Below, one piece after another: positions 44,999-56,101 of a stretch of 64,000 nucleotides of DNA. Each line of letters starts with the position of its first letter. The first letter of the stretch is position 1. The position numbers were made by a program, and so were the translations under genes. Source of the DNA: Micropterus salmoides (taxonomy: Eukaryota > Chordata > Actinopteri > Centrarchiformes > Centrarchidae); assembly GCF_014851395.1 (NCBI RefSeq), contig NW_024041150.1:34111585-34175584 (forward strand), in the 5' to 3' direction. The notes below the pieces were generated by a model that searched no databases, was not told the origin of the DNA, and saw only the letters and a list, made by a program, of their open reading frames with translations.

Positions 44999-46912
44999 AA
45001 GTACCTTAATACTTTAACAACAATTTGCTGTTATAACTTTTGTACTTTTACTTAAGTGAAATCTTGAATGTAAGACTTTTATACATTATTTGTGTTGTGT
45101 GTAACAGAGTGGTATTTCTACTTTTACTTAAGTAAAAGATATAAAATAAAAAATATTTTACCCAGTCTTTTGCTGCTAAGTGCTCAAGCTCCAGCTAGTA
45201 CCTGGTGTAGGAACCTTGTCTAGCATGCAGTGGGTTTAATATCCCAGACACATGACAAACAGCTACTTTGACATGTTATTTGTCATACGGCAAATATTTT
45301 TGGTTCACTGTAACATTTGTTGAATCTCTTCTCTTAGGGCTGTGACTTTGAGGTTTCTGCAGTTGAGTTGCTACAAGTTGTTCTGAAAAGGTGTGTCGCC
45401 TTAAATGAAAATGTACATATATGAGAAAGGCTTGATATCTTGAAAACACTCATGCTGACATATTTAGAAGCCCAGATGTCGTCAGTGAAACGTTTTTAAA
45501 TGGCTATCTCAGTGCAGTCACGAGGGAAAGAGAGTAATCTATTAAGGTTTGGGTCATACTGGTTTTTAAAACAAAGAAATAAATGTTTTACTAAAATGAC
45601 TGATAATTTGATAATGTCTGCAGAGATCAGATTTAGCAACAACTTTGATTAAGACCCATGAGTTTGACCACCGTTTGACCTTTCAGTCTGCTCAGAAATT
45701 TGGCCAAAAAAAAGTTATGTTAATCAGAGACCATTATATTAGATGATCTGATTGCTGATAACTTTTGTGGTCAGTCATGAACCCTGAAGCTGAACGCCGG
45801 CCCTTCATTTGTTCACAGAAAGCTAGTTGAAGGGGGAATTCCCCAGCATAATTTCACATTTTAGTTGGAATTTAGCCAAAGTGTAATGCACCCTGCTTTG
45901 GCACCATTCTCTTAAATTACAAAAACAGACTCAGGAGTCATCTGAAACTAGCTGAAACCTTTAAGAGGCAAGTGAGCGTGGTTAACAATCTTGAGGCATT
46001 GGTCATTCTAATTCGAACACGCTGCATTTCTGCCAATATGCTCTGGGCATGGCATCAATTTCCTAAAATGAAGAGCAACAAAAACATATGCTTATTTATA
46101 ACCACTGAATATGACCTGCCTCAGGAACTAACACAGACATGACTTCTTATGGCAAAAGTATTGAACTATGGACTTCCTCTCTCTTGTCATCAGTTGATGA
46201 TCAGTTTGTTGTTGTTCACTCCTAAACTGCTTTGCTGCTCTGGAAGTGTTTTTACCAGCCCATCCTCACCAGAAAAATGGCCATATAGGTTGATTATGCA
46301 GCAGCTTATTACAACCCATATTTCTGTTTTTTCTTAGGCCATGACCCCTAAGGGCAGAAGAAGTCATGTGATGTAGTATAAAGAGCAATAAAGTCTATAT
46401 GAGGATTGTTGTGGGGTGGGTGGATGAGTGAAGTAAACCCCGCAATTGTGTGACTTTCGTCACTTCCGTAATGTACTTATTTTAACACAAACCACAACCT
46501 TTTCCTAAACCTAACCAAACCTACACACCTGTCACTGTACTGTGTTACCTGCCAAGATGTCATTTGGGGAACGGTCGTCTATGTTGTACTTTCCAACAGA
46601 TATATGTCATGTTGGGACACTTGACAATCAACCTATTTTGTCATTTAGATATGAGAACATGTTGGTTTTTATGGTGTGATGTTAGCGTGAATCCTCACGG
46701 ACCAAATTTCATTTTTGGAACAATGAGCTTCCGTTACTTTTCCTAAGATATTTCTCAGTTGCTGTCTGTCCCTGTCTCTTGACTTCCCAGACCGGCCTTT
46801 CCTCAAGCTGTCCACCGGATGCCCTTGGGCCTTCTGTTGTTTTCCTATCACCTGACTGCCACACCCAACTACACACCTGTTCTTACTTCCCTTATCTGCT
46901 CAGCAGTTAGCA
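44999..46912. other. Intergenic, mostly unrecognised
   Basis: 1.9 kb. 45030-45155 has the ttttacttaagtaaaa words of a common fish repeat. No gene supported. Confidence 0.5.
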
Positions 46913-47797
46913 GTTTACATTTACATTTACTCACTTGGCAGACGTTTTTATTCAACATTTGAGGAACGACATACAAGCATCAATAAAGCATCAATACAGC
47001 ATGAGATCTACAACTGACAATACATACTATTAACAGCAGCAATAAATACTAGCAACTAATAGCACGTATGGCATCAATTGGGTAAATACCTAGGGAAAGA
47101 AGAAAGAGTTAACAAAAGAGTGCAATCAATACAAGATAATTGTAGGGGACAGAAGAAGAAGAGCACAGGAAGTGCTTGTTAGAGGTTAGGAGTTAGAGGT
47201 GTTATAAGAGAAAGTGTTCTTGGAGATGAGATGAGTTTTCAAGAGCTTTGCTCTTGGTGATGGCGCAGTAGATAAGACACATGCCTTTAGTGTGAGAGAC
47301 CTGGGTTCGAATCCACTGTGAGACAAAATGGTGTCACTCTGATGCTCCAGAGGCTGAGTAAGGTAGGTTGTATAGAGCAAAGCAGCACAACCGAGAGACA
47401 GCAGCAACATGGTCTGAAAAGGACAGCTGGTCATCAATCATGGCACCCAAGTTTCTCACCACCTTGGTTGGAGTGATGGTTGAGGAGTCAATTTGTAGTT
47501 TGATGTTATGGTGGATAGATTACTTGGCTGGAATGACCAGTTCAGTCTTAGAGAGGTTTAGTTGAAGGTGGCAAGCCTTCACCCATGCAGATATGTCCGA
47601 GAGACAGTCCGTGATCCGCGCTGAGGCGCTGGGGTTGTTTGACGGATGGATAGGTAGAGTTGTGTATCGTCTGCGTAGCAGTGGTAAGAGAAGCAGTGAG
47701 AGCGAATGATCAGCACCAGGGAGGGAGTGTAAATTGAGAAGAGAAGGGGTCCTAGCACTGAGCACCCCTGTGGAGAGGCAGTGGGAGGAAGAAAATT
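46913..47797 (-). mobile_element. L2 LINE 3' fragment with a SINE-like insert
   Basis: Second copy of the L2 at 8657-11742, 5'-truncated. 46913-47245 matches the L2 3' end and 47366-47797 the RT C-terminal/core part. Between them about 110 bases of tRNA-SINE-like sequence replace roughly 470 bases of L2. Confidence 0.8.
47256..47365 (+). mobile_element. Partial tRNA-type SINE inside L2
   Basis: tggcgcagtagataagacac and a perfect B box GGTTCGAATCC at 47304-47314. Lacks the L2-like tail seen at 6260-6290. Confidence 0.75.
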
Positions 47798-48012
47798 ACA
47801 ATATAAGACTCAGACAGTGGATATTTCACAAACATGGACTAGGTAAAGCAACAGTGAACACTTTGGTGCAGGTGCAACTGGGTACAATGTTGGCTTCGGT
47901 TTCGTTTGGCTTCCTCATTAACAATTCTCCTCCTTTTTGAAAGCAAAATTGGTTAAATATGTGAAAATATGAAAAATAGCTTGGAACAAGAATATTATTT
48001 GCACAATAAGAA

Positions 48013-48134
48013 AACCATCCATCCATCCATTCATCGTCAACCGCTTATCCTGCGTACAGGGTCGCGGGGGGCTGGAGCCAATCCCAGCTGACATCGGGCG
48101 AAAGGCAGGGTACACCCTGGACAGGTCGCCAGTC
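48013..48134 (+). repeat. CCATCC-type fish repeat, most complete copy
   Basis: ccatccatccattcatcgtc, aaccgcttatcctgcgtaca, gggtcgcggggggctggagc and gaaaggcagggtacaccctg. Five copies of this family lie in the window on both strands. Confidence 0.88.
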
Positions 48135-48799
48135 ACAATAAGAAAAGATGCAATACAATTTAAATATAGAAGAAACAAATGTGCATTGTCCAAGAAGTTA
48201 CTTAAACTACAATAAAAAAGCTTAAAGTTACTTAAACCACTAAAAAAAGCTACTGATTACTGCATTATATTAAATTTTATTGTTATATTTTGAATTGTCA
48301 CCTGCTACGTGGATTTTGTGCTGCCATTCACATAAATAATGGCAGGACCCCCAGACCCCCCACTCAGTTATTTAATAAAGGAATATTTATTCAAAATAGT
48401 GTTAAAATATCTTCTCGTCCTATTCTCATGACCAGAATCTTTAATCACACCCCTATTCTCAGACCTTATGTCACCATGTCTTTTCAACACAAAGTGACGC
48501 CCTTGCTTTTACATACCGTCGGCCTACTGCTTATATTGTTTCACCATCTGTACACAAATGTAGCCTAAGTAGTGAATGTGTGTTCGTGGGTATGTGTGGT
48601 AAGGTGGGCTGGCGTGGCTACTGTGCCAGGGCTGAATTTTTGTCCCAGTCCGCCCCTGCTGTTAACCACTCCCTTAAAAAATGTTTCAGGCCCAAACTGG
48701 CTCCTTGTCAGGTAAAGAAGAATCAAACATGTCTCCCTTTCCTTGACCTGAAGCCAATTTGGGCTTGAAATACTGTAGTTTTCCTTATGCAATAAAGTA

Positions 48800-48836
<37 letters not shown>

Positions 48837-50532
48837 ATATAGTTACACACAATCTTCTGGTCTTCAAGTAAACTGATCACTCAGCACTTGAGTGGGGCAC
48901 TTTGTTGTGTGATCAGTTGGAGTCTCTACCTGTTGTGTGGTCCTACACTAGGTACAGCATATTACTAGCACTGACTAGAACTTTAATATATTGAATTGCA
49001 CTTAATTGCACTTCACTGCATAAATAGCACTTTAAACTGCATAATTTAATAATTTGCACAATTTACACAGATTTACTTTAGCGACTACCTCATGATCTGT
49101 ATATCGAAGTAAGATGACTGTCTTGTAAACTCAGTGTTATTGTGGTGTATTGTGTTTTTCTTTTTGTATTTTACCTCTGTAATGACCTGTCAGGGCGAAA
49201 ATTTGCCTTTTGGCTAAATCTGGCATATCTACATGGATGCAAAAGCCTAAGAGTTCATTAATGTGCTCTGTCCCCTTGTAAATAAAAATAAAATAAAATG
49301 TCCTTCGGAGGCAGAAATCACAATCAGTTTTATTTTGCATGATCGCTTACATCTAATTCAGTCACATAAAAATGCAACAAATTCTAATTTCTTTTGTGAT
49401 TTTGAAAAAAAAACTGTAGGTGTGACTGAGTTCTCATAAAAAAAATAAAAGCAATCCTACTTAGTCATTGTTCTCTTCTCATGCATTGTCGTTTTAAATA
49501 ATTTGAAAGTTGTTTAAGATGGTAGAAAGCCAATATAACTTGAGAGGAATATGCATGTTCAAAAAACACAAGACAGAAAACCCAAGGGGTGAACTTAGGG
49601 AATAGTTGCACAACATACAATGCTTAAGTTTGAAAAATATTAACTATATTAAAATGATCAGGGATATAAAAAAGTTACCTATTTGTTTATTGACTTATAC
49701 CTAGAAACCAGAAAAACAAAGCTGGACACCAGCCGGCTGCCTGTGGTGGATTGAGACTCTCCTCTCAGCTGACCGCCTCGCATGACCAAAGTGAACTTTG
49801 GAATGTTTTGACAGTTGGACTCTGAGATGCTGGGCAGGTCACCTGAGCTGGATAAACACTGTGTGTCACTGGCCGATAACCACTAATCTGCAAAAAGAGC
49901 TTCAGGAATGAGGAAATAAGTGCTTGTTTTCTTGTTGACATCCATCTATTTAACGGGTTTCAAAGGCCCAAAGGTCAATGAGACCCAGTAAAACACATAA
50001 ATGATTATCAAGTCAATCGAGGAAAAACACACCTCTACAGTTAAGTGGTTCTATGACAACACAAGTGTGTGTGTGTGTATGTGTGTGGGTACACTCCATT
50101 CATAATGCTATCAGGACTTTATTTGAAGAGTCAATATGACTGGGTTTAATCTGTTATCATAAAAGTGAGAGATCAGAGTTTATAACAGGGCACTAAAACA
50201 ATAAGTTTACAACAGAATCCTCTCTCATTTGTTTGAGGTACCATCGAGTCACTTCCTGAACATTGAATTAAACAAAGTGCAGGCTGCACACAATATACAG
50301 TAGATAATAACAATGATGTCATGCCGCCCCCACTGATAAATTGCTTATTATAACCTGAATATTGACTCTTGGACTCTTTACAACTGTAGCCCAAAATTAA
50401 AGTTGGTGAAATACACAGAATGCTAAGAAGGTGTATTTGCTATATCAACTATTAAGCACATGTAATGCAACCACAGAGCACACACAGCTTTTGTTTTTGT
50501 TACACAGAGTGAGAGAGGTTTAGTTTAGCTTT
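48135..50532. other. Intergenic, AT-rich with GT microsatellites
   Basis: 2.4 kb. GT runs at about 48805-48832 and 50066-50090. No supported gene or recognised transposon. Confidence 0.5.
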
Positions 50533-50970
50533 TTAAAGGAATAGTTGGGAAATACAGTAATTTGCTCCATCTGATTTTAAAGTTTGATACCTCTCATGGT
50601 AAATAAGTATGACGGCCAGGAGGCTATTGGCCTATAGCCTAGTCCTTATGGTAAGATAGGCAGTAACAAGCCTGGCATAGCAATTGGCTTATGCAACAAC
50701 AAGCTATACAGTTAAACAGTTGTTGATCAAGAAACAGTCACAGCATGTAACTCAAATATGTGTTAATAAGTGAGCTTTAGAGGAGTTGGTAGGTGTATTT
50801 TTAACTTTGGAGACAGCTAGGCTAGCTGTTCCCCTGTTTCCACTCTTTGAGCAAAGCTAATCACCCTAGCTAACTTAACGTTACACAGACATAGGATGTT
50901 TATCAATCTTTTCATCAAACTCTCACAATGTAAAAGCAAATATGGTATTTCCCCAAACGTGTTACTTTAA
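50533..50970. mobile_element. TTAA-flanked MITE
   Basis: 438 bp between TTAA at 50533-50536 and 50967-50970. Left end aggaatagttgggaaata; right end reads inward agtaacacgtttggggaaat. Same family style as 62266-62807. Confidence 0.65.
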
Positions 50971-51024
50971 AGGTACTAACTGTGAGCATAACATGCTAAA
51001 TGTTAAATATTAGTTATATTCAGA

Positions 51025-51140
51025 GCCAGTGTTCTGTCGAATTATGCTACCTATCGAGATGTGCTACTTAGCGGTTCTGCGCATGTGCACGACCCACAAG
51101 TGTGGTCTGTTTCCACGCCCATAAATCTGTGCAAGCTTGC
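51025..51140 (+). mobile_element. Foldback element, left arm (outer part)
   Basis: gtgttctgtcgaattatgct then tatcgagatgtgctactta. This is the inverted counterpart of 56035-56101. It stops at the Gypsy insertion (51141) and resumes at 55553. Confidence 0.8.
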
Positions 51141-51342
51141 TGTGATATACTGGTGCGTGTACTCAAAAATCAGGCCGAGAGGGATGCGTTAACTCACGTT
51201 CTTTACTTAGCAACCACAGGAAGTACAACACTCACACAAGTTACAGCGCGGTCAGGAAATACAATCCCGTTATTTGTTGGCCAACGGTAACATCATTGGC
51301 ATACTTTAACCACAAGGTGGCAAAAGAGACCGCTCTAGTACA
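51141..51342 (-). repeat. Gypsy 3' LTR
   Basis: 202 bp. Next to a purine-rich tract on the minus strand (aagaggggagtag) suited to plus-strand priming. Aligns with the other LTR with about six substitutions over roughly 150 shared bases. Confidence 0.88.
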
Positions 51343-51634
51343 CTACTCCCCTCTTAGATTTGTAGTCAAAATTCTCAAATTTAAAAATAAATCTACTTCC
51401 CAGAGTGAAAATGTCTTTAACAAAATGAAACTTTAACTTCCTAATGAACCATAAATTCTCATAGCAGTCAATCTTCCCATTACATCAACAAAGAACTTAT
51501 CATACTGCATTTTAGAGATTCAGTCTCTGTGGTGGTACCCAAAATCTTTTTGGGGTACCTGCGTTTCATAGGCGGGCTTTTGTTTGTTGGTGGTACTAGG
51601 GGCACCTCCACAAGAACAGTTTGTGGAGGTGCCC

Positions 51635-52835
51635 CTAGTAGGTTGGTTCAGTGACAGCAATGGGTGATGTTTGGCTCACTGGCATGCTGGGCTTAGCACT
51701 TGGAACCACACAATCCATGTTTACTGATGGAACATTTTCTGCCACTGGAGAGAACAACTTGTATTTCCCAACAGTTTCTCGCCATGGCAACATGTGATTG
51801 ACATGAACTGTACGCTGTCTCTGGCCCTCCTGAATAAGGTAAGGTACATCTCCCAGTCTGAGAATTGTTGCCTGAATCCATTTTCCACTCCTTCCCGGAA
51901 ATGTCGAATACAGACTCTCTCCTTCCACAAAACTGTGAAGAGGCAAAGCCACATCTTGGTGGCGTTTCTGTGCCGCTTGCTGGTCTTCAACACGTCTGGC
52001 AAGTACAGGTTTAAGCAAACTCAAATGAGTTCTGAGCTGGCGTTTCAGAAACAGCTCCGCTGGAGTCCGACCAGTGACAGTGTGGGGTGTACTGCGATAC
52101 ATGAGCAGGAAATTTCCCATTCGGTGACTGAGTGGCAAGGAAGCCCTACCATCCGCATCCAGCACCTCCTTCATCAAAGCTCATTTTAGGATTTGTACTG
52201 ATCTCTCTGCTGCCCCATTTGATGGAGGGTGGTATCCTGGTACTGCAGTGTGCTTGATACCATTTCTCTCCAGGAACTGAGTAAACTCCTTAGACACCAG
52301 TTGCGGCCCATTATCTGATCCAGCTCCTCTGGCAGTCCATATGACGCAAACAGGTCTTGGAGGACTTCAATGGTGTTGTGAGAAGTAGTGGAGGAAAAAC
52401 TTCTAACCACTTCAAGAGGCTATCTATGACCACTAAAAAGTACTGCTTGTCCTTTTCAGCAAAATCAATGTGAATCCTCTGCCACAGTCTTTCTGGCTAT
52501 CTCCAAGTGTGTAGCGGTGCTACAGCTTGGCTGACAAAACAACTTTGCACAAGTTCTTGAATGTCTATATCACAGCCTGGCCACCAGAGGTAGCTGCAAG
52601 CGAGAGCCTTCATGTGGCAGATGGATGTTCATGATGAAGGTCGTCCAGCAATCTCTGTCGAAAAACTGTGGGTATAATGACTTGTTGGCCCCAAAGAATG
52701 CAGCATTGTTCTGCTGACAACTCCTGTCTGCGTATAAAGTAAGGCCTCAGTGCTTCGTCCTGCACAAAACTAGGCCATCCATTCATGGTGTAGTTCCACA
52801 CCTTGCTGAGTAAAGGATGTTTTAAGGTAGCTCTC
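51635..52835 (-). pseudogene. Gypsy integrase, broken
   Basis: Pieces in different frames: zinc-binding N-terminus around LLDDLHHEHPSAT (about 52610-52660), core remnants near DLFASYGLPEELD (about 52305-52365), and the C-terminal part at 51635-52177 (FLLMYRSTPHTVTGRTPAEL, then VHVNHMLPWRE). Followed by a perfect hairpin at 51594-51640. Confidence 0.85.
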
Positions 52836-53426
52836 TCAATGTCTTTTGCAAACACTGGTAGCTCGTCGACATGTGAGAAGTAGAAAATACTTCCCTCTTC
52901 TGCTGTGTTGTCTTTCAAATCTTGTGGTAAACGTGACATCGGCGTTGGCATGATCAGCTGATTTCCTGTATTCATTGTCATAGTTGTATGCCATGAGAAT
53001 GAGAGCCCAGCATTGCATCCGTAGAGCTGCCAGGGTTGGAACTGCTGATTTTGGCCCAAGAATGGCCAACAGTGACTTATTATCTGTGAGGAGTGTGAAT
53101 TTCCTTCCGTATAGATATTTGTGGAATTCCTTAACTCCAAAGATGATGGCAAGTGCCTCTTTTTCAATTTGGGCATACTTCCTTTCAGCTTCAGTTAGTG
53201 TCCTCGATGCAAAAGCTACAGGCCGTTCCTCACTGTTTTCCATAACATGGGAGATCACAGAACCGACTCCATAAGGAGATGCATCATATGCAATCTTCAG
53301 TGGCAGGCGCGTGTTATAATGCACTAACACCTTATTCTGTTGCAGTAATTTCTTAGCATCTTCAAATGCTTTAGCACATTCAGTAATCCAAACCCACTTA
53401 CAGTCTTTCTTCAGTTCAGCTGCCAC
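52836..53426 (-). pseudogene. Gypsy RNase H domain
   Basis: RNase H blocks: CAKAFEDAKKLL (tether), IAYDASPYGVGSVI, PVAFASRTLTEAERKYAQIE, KEALAIIFGV, LLTDNKSLLAIL. The catalytic Asp-Glu-Asp positions are visible. No RT palm motif upstream. Confidence 0.9.
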
Positions 53427-53468
53427 TTCTTTAGCCAGTTTCGGCCCATCAGAGCAGGTCTGTTTCCC

Positions 53469-54193
53469 TTAAAGAGGTGGTATTATGCTCATTTTCAGGT
53501 TCAAAATCCTATTTAGGGTTGTACCAGAACAGGTTTACATGGTTTAATTTTCAAAAAACACCATATTTTTTGCCATACCGCACATTGCTGCAGCTCCTCT
53601 TTTCACCCTGTGTTAAAGGTTTCGTTTTAGCTATGGAGTGATACATCTTGTCTCTAAATGATCTTTGTTGGGAGTTGCACATGCGCAGTTCCTAGTTAAG
53701 GATTTACTAGCCAATCAGAAGCAGAGAAAGGCGGGTCAGCGAAAATACAGTAAACAGCTTCAATTTAGCTGTAGGCTACATGTTGCCGACCAGGTTGGCA
53801 ACAGACTGGAGCAAGAGTTTCAGAGTGGTGAGTTATTAATCTGTAACAAAAGTATCTTTCATCCATAAAGTTTTAACTGAGCTCTGTCTCTACATCACAG
53901 TAACAACTTCATTGTCCATTGACTGCTTGGAGGGTAGCTAGTGTTTGGAAGGGAGAGGAGAGGTGTGCTGCAGCTCAGTGTTTTTCCACTGCTGTTTTTG
54001 AGGGAGTGTCTGACTACTCCCTCAGCGAGCATTATGACACGTTTTTTCATTGTGAGGTCACAAGAAAGGGAAGTAAAGGCAGGACTACAAACGAGCTGTT
54101 TTTCACTTTGCAAACCTAGTACATGAACAAAAAAGATATATAACTCAATAAATAAGAGGGAAAAAGCCAAAATCCATAATACCACCTCTTTAA
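53469..54193. mobile_element. TTAA-flanked MITE inside Gypsy
   Basis: TTAA at 53469-53472 and 54190-54193 with perfect 15-bp inverted ends agaggtggtattatg. Removing it joins Gypsy protease to the next Gypsy block in frame (KGNRPALMGRNWL), so it inserted into an existing Gypsy copy. Confidence 0.88.
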
Positions 54194-55324
54194 CAATGAC
54201 CAGTAGTAGAGTGACTTGCTGTGTCTCATACTGTACTGGTATCATAATGTACCCTCGAATAGCAATTCTTTGACCCGAGTATGATTTCAACTTTAATTTG
54301 AAAGCTTGTTTTAAAGAGAAACAGGTGAGGTTTGCCTGGTAAAATGTGTCAGATACCACTGACACCGCTGACCCAGTATCCCGCAGCATAGTTGTGGGCT
54401 TTTCATCCAGTGCCAGACTCACTGTGTAACCTTTTTCACAGCCTAGGGTAGAGTATACAGCATACACTCCAAAAAGCTCTGTGAGATCATCTCTTCCACA
54501 TGCATTCACTTCAGTGTCCACATACTGAGTTTGAGAAGTGAATTTTCCCTTTCTGCAAGCATGGGCGATGTGTCCAGTTTTGGAGCAGGCATGGCACTTT
54601 TCAGTTTTAAATCTGCAGTCATGTGCTGAGTGTTTTCCTCCACAACCATAACGTCTTTGCTGCATTCCAGTGTCTTGTTTTGTCCCTTTCTGGCCCTTTG
54701 GTCTGTTATTATTTTCTCGCCTGAACTGTCCTTTCTTTCCCTTTTTAGAAAAAGTATGAAAACTTGACAAGGCAATTACGTGACGAGGCTCATGGTGTCG
54801 TGAAAGCTCCATTGTATTTTTGGATGCAAGCTCCATGGAGACTGCAATGTCACAGGCCAGCGAAAAAGTCCGATCATTTTCCGCCAGCAACCTGCGCTGT
54901 GCAGCATCAGATCGCAGTCTACTGACAAATTGGTCTCTGAGGACGTCGTCCAAATATTGTCAAAAATCGCAGGTGGCTGATAACTGCCTCAAAACCACAA
55001 CATAATCCTAAACAGTTTCCCCTTCTTTTTGGTTACGTTTCTGAAAACGTTCAGCAATCACCACGAGTGCTGGTTTATAATGCGTGGTCAGCGCTCTGGT
55101 AAGTACAGCATATTGCAATGTACTGTCGGGGACACAAGATTCTTCAGCAGCTTGTAAGTGTCCGCTCCAATCACGGAAAGAAACACGCATACCTCATCCT
55201 CGACATCATTTGCCAACATCCACTGCTCCAGATATGAATCAAAATCCTCCTTAGACTCGTATTCATCCATGCGACCCGCTTGCAAGGTCATGTTAGCTTG
55301 TTCGATGATAACTGGTAATGGCAC
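53895..55324 (-). pseudogene. Gypsy gag and protease
   Basis: Gag part from 55324 (EQWMLANDVEDE, FLSVIGADTYKLL) across a frame change to the frame at 54953. Nucleic-acid binding: one intact CCHC knuckle CHACSKTGHIAHAC and an upstream knuckle that has lost its first Cys (YGCGGKHSAHDC). Protease with active-site DTG (LRDTGSAVSVVSD). The frame is cut by the MITE at about 54193, so its last 90 or so codons are MITE sequence. Confidence 0.85.
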
Positions 55325-55391
55325 GTGCCTGTGGTTTCCGTACGACCAGTGGACAGTCCCCGTTTCAATTCTTTAATATCCTTGTCGCCAT

Positions 55392-55547
55392 TGTGATATA
55401 CTGGTACGTGTACTCAAAAATCAGGCTGAGAGGGATGCGTTAACTCACGTTCTTTACATAGCAACCACAGGAAGTACAACAACACTCACACAGGTTACAG
55501 CGCGGTCAGTAAATACAATCCCGTTATTTGTTTGCCAGTCTAGTACA
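55392..55547 (-). repeat. Gypsy 5' LTR (internally deleted)
   Basis: 156 bp; lacks about 46 bp that the other LTR has before its ctagtaca end. On the minus strand it is followed by tggcgacaaggatatt, a tggcgacaa-type candidate primer-binding site two bases from the LTR. Confidence 0.85.
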
Positions 55548-55552
55548 CTTAC

Positions 55553-56101
55553 TGTTGGGCATGCCGTCGAGTTCAGAATACGCTATCACTGATATCTTTA
55601 ATAAATATGGCATAATATAGTATTTCAACACGCTCCTTATGTCCTTACAGCACAGATGGAGTGAGTAGTGGGGCAATATTGGAAAAGGGAACATTTTTTT
55701 CATCGTTTTGCGCTATGGTAGCATTTTTCGACAAGGCAGCATATATCGTCAGAACATATTCTGTTCTTTAGATTATATTATAACATAATTTCAGGGGTAG
55801 CGTAGTCTGAAAGACTAATACCCACTATCAAATAATGCCACTCCATATTGCACCACTGCTGACTCCATGTGTACTGTAAGGAGATGGTGAACATGTTGAA
55901 ATACTATATTATACCATCTTTATTTAAGATATCAGGGGTAGGGTATTCTGATTGAATAATAATGATTTATTGTTTTAATATTGCTGATGATCAGCCACTG
56001 TCTCGAGGGCATGCCCAACAGCAAGGTTGCACAGATTTATGGGCGTGGAACCGATAAGTAGCACGTCTCGATAAGTAGCATAAATCGACAGAACACCGGC
56101 C
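55553..56101 (+). mobile_element. Foldback element, rest of left arm, centre and right arm
   Basis: tgttgggcatgcc at 55553-55565 is inverted at about 56005-56017, and atagtatttcaaca (about 55617-55630) is inverted at about 55890-55903. The outer part pairs with 51025-51140. Without the Gypsy, the element is about 665 bp and nearly all palindromic. No open frame. Confidence 0.8.

Larger units (their letters stand above)
51141..55547 (-). mobile_element. Ty3/Gypsy LTR retrotransposon lacking the RT core
   Basis: Bounded by LTRs (51141-51342 and 55392-55547) that start TG and end CA on the plus strand, with 5-bp flanks cttgc (51136-51140) and cttac (55548-55552). Minus-strand order: gag with zinc knuckle, protease, MITE insertion, RNase H, integrase. 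The stretch that should hold reverse transcriptase between protease and RNase H is missing. Domain order (integrase after RNase H) fits Ty3/Gypsy. Stops and frameshifts are present; not functional. Confidence 0.9.

Noticed and set aside
47300..47320. tRNA gene from the perfect B box
   Set aside because: Same SINE family, embedded in L2 sequence, with no complete tRNA fold.
51794..52189. 131-codon plus-strand frame
   Set aside because: Antisense of the Gypsy integrase C-terminus.
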